From the NCBI GenBank assembly GCA_964441775.1, contig CAYTVL010000004.1:186001-250000 (forward strand): a stretch of 64,000 nucleotides of DNA. The letters are read 5' to 3'. Position 1 is the stretch's first letter, and each line of letters begins with the position of its first letter. This stretch comes from SYOC01 sp964441775 (lineage in GTDB: Bacteria; Desulfobacterota; Binatia; Bin18). Positions 61,744 to 64,000 of this stretch are shown here, piece by piece. Both the position numbers and the translations under genes were made by a program. The notes below the pieces were generated by a model that ran no database searches, was not told the origin of the DNA, and was given only the letters and a program-made list of their open reading frames with translations.

Positions 61744-64000
61744 TCAGCTCTCGCTTGGCTTTCTTGTCTTTCTGGGTTTTTGCTTTTTCGGCGTCCTCCC
61801 TTCCAGCTCGTCTAGCAGCGCCTTCGCCTCTTGCAAATCTTTCGTATCGAAGCCTTCGGTAAACCAGTTGTAAATGTCAGCAAGTAGCGCGTGGGCGGCG
61901 TTTTGCTTGCCTTGAGTTTGCCACAGGCGGGCCAGGCTCATCGCCGCGCGTAGCTCCAGCGACTTCGCCTGCTGCTGACGGGAAATCTCCAGTGCTTTGA
62001 GGAAACAGGCTTCGGCTTCGCCTTGGGCATCAGACATTAGGGACCGGGGCTCAGTTTTTATTTTTGACTTTTGCCCTTTGCCCCTTCGACTACGCTCAGG
62101 ACAGGCTTTTGATTTTTGACTTTCCTGCTGCAGCGTTAGTTCGCCCTTAAGGCGGTGGAGTTCGGCCTCCCACCAGCACTCCCCTCTTTGATTAACACCA
62201 GCCAACGCTTCAGGCAGGACCTTGAGCCCTTCTTCAACCTGACCTGTTGTCCCATACGCATCAGCAAGCAAAGCAAGAAAATACGGCTGTGCTAGCTCCG
62301 CCCTCATGGACCGCCAACGGGTCATGCCCTCACACATCTGTACGATCTCCTCATCCGCTTGTCCCTGTTCAGCTAGCGCCCAACCCTGCACGATAGTTCC
62401 AAACGTCAGCCACATTGACACTTCCTGCTCAGTCGCAAGTGTAATAGCTGCTTCTGCCCGCTCTTGGGCTATCTGCCTCTCTCGGCGGAACTGATGGAAC
62501 ATAGCAGCCCAGTCCAGAGCATAAGCCGAGCTCGCGGGGTGAGACAGCTCCTGGGCTAGGGTGAGCGCTTCGCGGCTCTTCTCCAGAGCCTGATCCGGAT
62601 AACCGAGAAACCACAAGATCCAGGCTGCAAAACCTAGACAGGCTACTCCAGGGTTCTGTCCGTAAAAAAGAGTATAAGAATGATGGTACTGAGAATCGTA
62701 CAGGGCAAGACTCTGCTGTACGTGCTCTCGCGCTTGGGTAAACTCTCCTAGCCAGGTCAAGGTTGCTCCTAGCTCGTAGTGGGCCCATAGGAGAAGCACG
62801 GGGTCGTGCGCGCTTTGAGCCAGGGTGAAGTGCTGTTCCGCCAGCTCCAGAGCTGTCCGTAACTCCCCGCGGACCAGATACGACAAAAACAACCCCCATA
62901 GTACAGGGAAGAGCTGGGGCGTCTCTCCAACCTGCCGGCAGAGTTCAAGCGCCCGAGTATAGACTTGTTCCACTTCCGCATCCGCCATGCCCTTGGTGGC
63001 GCTCATTGTCATCCCGAGAGTGACCTGCAGGAGTAACTCTTGTTGGGTATGCTCGGGAGTGTTCGAGAAGGCCTTGAGTAGCTCCAAGGCAGTTGTGAAA
63101 TGGTTAATCGCTTCCATATTCGCCGACCGTTGTACGGCCTGCTGTCCGGCAAGCTGGAGATAGTCCACCGCTTTCTGTGTGTTACCGCTGCGGCTATAGT
63201 GCGAAGCGAGTTCACTGTACTGTTCGTCGAGTCGATTATGAAAGAGCGTTTCAATTGCTTTAGCGGCGCGTTCGTGCAGAATCTTGCGACGTTCTTGCAA
63301 CAGTGAGTTGTAGGCAACTTCTTGCGTGAGCGCGTGCTTGAAAATGTAGTCTGGTTCAGGAAAGGCTGGCTGTTCGTAAATGAACTCAGCGTCGCGTAAG
63401 CGGGCCAACAGCCGCTGAAGCGTTTCTTCACTATGGTCAACAACTTGTTTTAGTAAACTGAGAGAAAATTCTTTGCCGATGACTGCAAGAGTTTGCAGCA
63501 GATCTTTCTCTTCGGGCGCCAAGCGATCGATCCGCGACGCGAGCACCGCTTGCACGGTAGGTGGAATATGCATCGTCGGGGCAGGTTTCAAACCCGCCCT
63601 TACATCTCGGGTTAGCATCCCCTGTTCCATCAACGCCTGCACGATCTCTTCCATAAAGAAGGGGTTGCCTTCAGTTTTGTCGAGAATGAATTTTTTCAGG
63701 TCTTGGAGCAACGCGGCTTTCGGAGCCCCGACCTTTTCTTCCAATAGCGCCGTCAACATCTCCTCAGCTTCAGTGCGCCCCAGCGGATCCAGGCGCAGTT
63801 GCGTATAGGACGTCTTGCTGTCCCACTCATGTCGATACTCGGGCCGGTAATTCACCAACAGCAATATCTTCGTGCTGGCGAGGCTCTCCCCAAGCGACGA
63901 GAGAAATGCCTGCGTCTCATTGTCGAGCCAGTGCAAATCTTCAAAGATCAGAATGAGCGGCTGGTTGAGGCTCTCGCGGATCAACACGCGCTTGATCGCC
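61744..64000 (-). CDS. Signalling ATPase E: AAA/STAND ATPase + TPR (partial, N-terminal part outside window)
   Basis: The gene runs off the right edge, so only about 750 residues are seen. The visible part starts inside the ATPase domain at IFEDLHWLDNET (Walker B), and residues near it match B almost word for word (ILLLVNYRPEYRHEW). TPR repeats follow with the Lys-rich spacer, and the end is YNWFTEGFDTKDLQEAK plus a basic tail (KKQKPRKTRK). Inserted elements: GLKPAPT (63575-63603) and PERSRR (62081-62106). The open frame passes through 63987 without a real start. Walker A and any cyclase domain lie outside. Confidence 0.85.
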   Translation of the reverse strand, partial: AIKRVLIRESLNQPLILIFEDLHWLDNETQAFLSSLGESLASTKILLLVNYRPEYRHEWDSKTSYTQLRLDPLGRTEAEEMLTALLEEKVGAPKAALLQDLKKFILDKTEGNPFFMEEIVQALMEQGMLTRDVRAGLKPAPTMHIPPTVQAVLASRIDRLAPEEKDLLQTLAVIGKEFSLSLLKQVVDHSEETLQRLLARLRDAEFIYEQPAFPEPDYIFKHALTQEVAYNSLLQERRKILHERAAKAIETLFHNRLDEQYSELASHYSRSGNTQKAVDYLQLAGQQAVQRSANMEAINHFTTALELLKAFSNTPEHTQQELLLQVTLGMTMSATKGMADAEVEQVYTRALELCRQVGETPQLFPVLWGLFLSYLVRGELRTALELAEQHFTLAQSAHDPVLLLWAHYELGATLTWLGEFTQAREHVQQSLALYDSQYHHSYTLFYGQNPGVACLGFAAWILWFLGYPDQALEKSREALTLAQELSHPASSAYALDWAAMFHQFRRERQIAQERAEAAITLATEQEVSMWLTFGTIVQGWALAEQGQADEEIVQMCEGMTRWRSMRAELAQPYFLALLADAYGTTGQVEEGLKVLPEALAGVNQRGECWWEAELHRLKGELTLQQESQKSKACPERSRRGKGQKSKIKTEPRSLMSDAQGEAEACFLKALEISRQQQAKSLELRAAMSLARLWQTQGKQNAAHALLADIYNWFTEGFDTKDLQEAKALLDELEGRTPKKQKPRKTRKPSES
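62081..62106. repeat. PERSRR coding repeat in gene E
   Basis: CCCCTTCGACTACGCTCAGG with the following ACAGGC, the reverse complement of the element in D (51958-51983), is read on the minus strand as ACPERSRRG in the Lys-rich spacer. Confidence 0.75.
63575..63603. repeat. GLKPAPT coding repeat in gene E
   Basis: GTCGGGGCAGGTTT and AACCCGCCCTTAC form an imperfect inverted repeat; on the minus strand it is read as RAGLKPAPT. Paralog B has no such residues at this place in the ATPase domain. Confidence 0.65.

Overview
The window is a gene-dense (no gene-free gap longer than about 250 bases) piece of chromosome from a Gram-negative, mid-GC bacterium. LepB, LepA, a GspE-type ATPase, an RND pump with periplasmic adaptor, a Tim44-like exported protein, three luciferase-like (LLM) oxidoreductases, a deazaflavin (F420) nitroreductase-family protein, and several large cyclase/AAA/TPR proteins together suggest an uncultivated Desulfobacterota/Binatota- or Tectomicrobia-like lineage. 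That placement is inference only; no rRNA or tRNA gene is visible.

Layout. 1-3919 (+): end of an acyl-CoA carboxylase operon (carboxyltransferase, biotin carboxylase, biotin carrier) closed by a long ThyX-like protein. 3931-7932 (-): a small aspartic-protease-like protein and signalling ATPase A. 8132-20288 (-): a housekeeping and envelope block (gspE-like, lepB, lepA, nucleotide-sugar epimerase, UDP-xylose synthase, UDP-glucose dehydrogenase, polyprenyl-phosphate glycosyltransferase, PfkB kinase, mtnP, rlmN, ndk). 20457-25033 (+): glutathione transferase, signalling ATPase B and a translationally coupled coiled-coil protein. 25086-31188 (-): D-aminoacylase-like hydrolase, phosphatase/cupin pair and winged-helix signalling ATPase C, which diverges from a secreted protein (31298-31858 +). 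31924-38196 (-): aldo/keto reductase, ilvD, SMP-30 protein and two tandem amidohydrolases. 38389-48583: NTF2-like protein (+), then Tim44-like and OB-fold exported proteins, an RND pump and an acyl-CoA module (CoA-transferase, SDR, acyl-CoA dehydrogenase), all minus. 48736-52777 (+): signalling ATPase D and a GlcG-like protein. 52846-53567 (-): a PIN-domain toxin-antitoxin pair. 53727-61706: an F420/acyl-CoA catabolism neighbourhood (three LLM enzymes, two MaoC-like hydratases, two NTF2-like proteins, an SDR, an exported Ddn-like protein, a Nudix hydrolase). 61744-64000 (-): signalling ATPase E, cut by the window edge.

The most striking feature is the set of five related signalling ATPases (A-E). 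Their linkers and some loops carry short repeats, several palindromic, which are read in frame as protein and are absent or different in the other paralogs. Two paralogs carry the same insertion at the same position, and the C-terminal parts look mosaic, as if exchanged by recombination. The same kinds of repeat also sit between genes. A second regulatory feature is an 11-bp tandem repeat just upstream of the winged-helix member C, in the spacer to a divergent secreted-protein gene, where such a DNA-binding domain would be expected to act.
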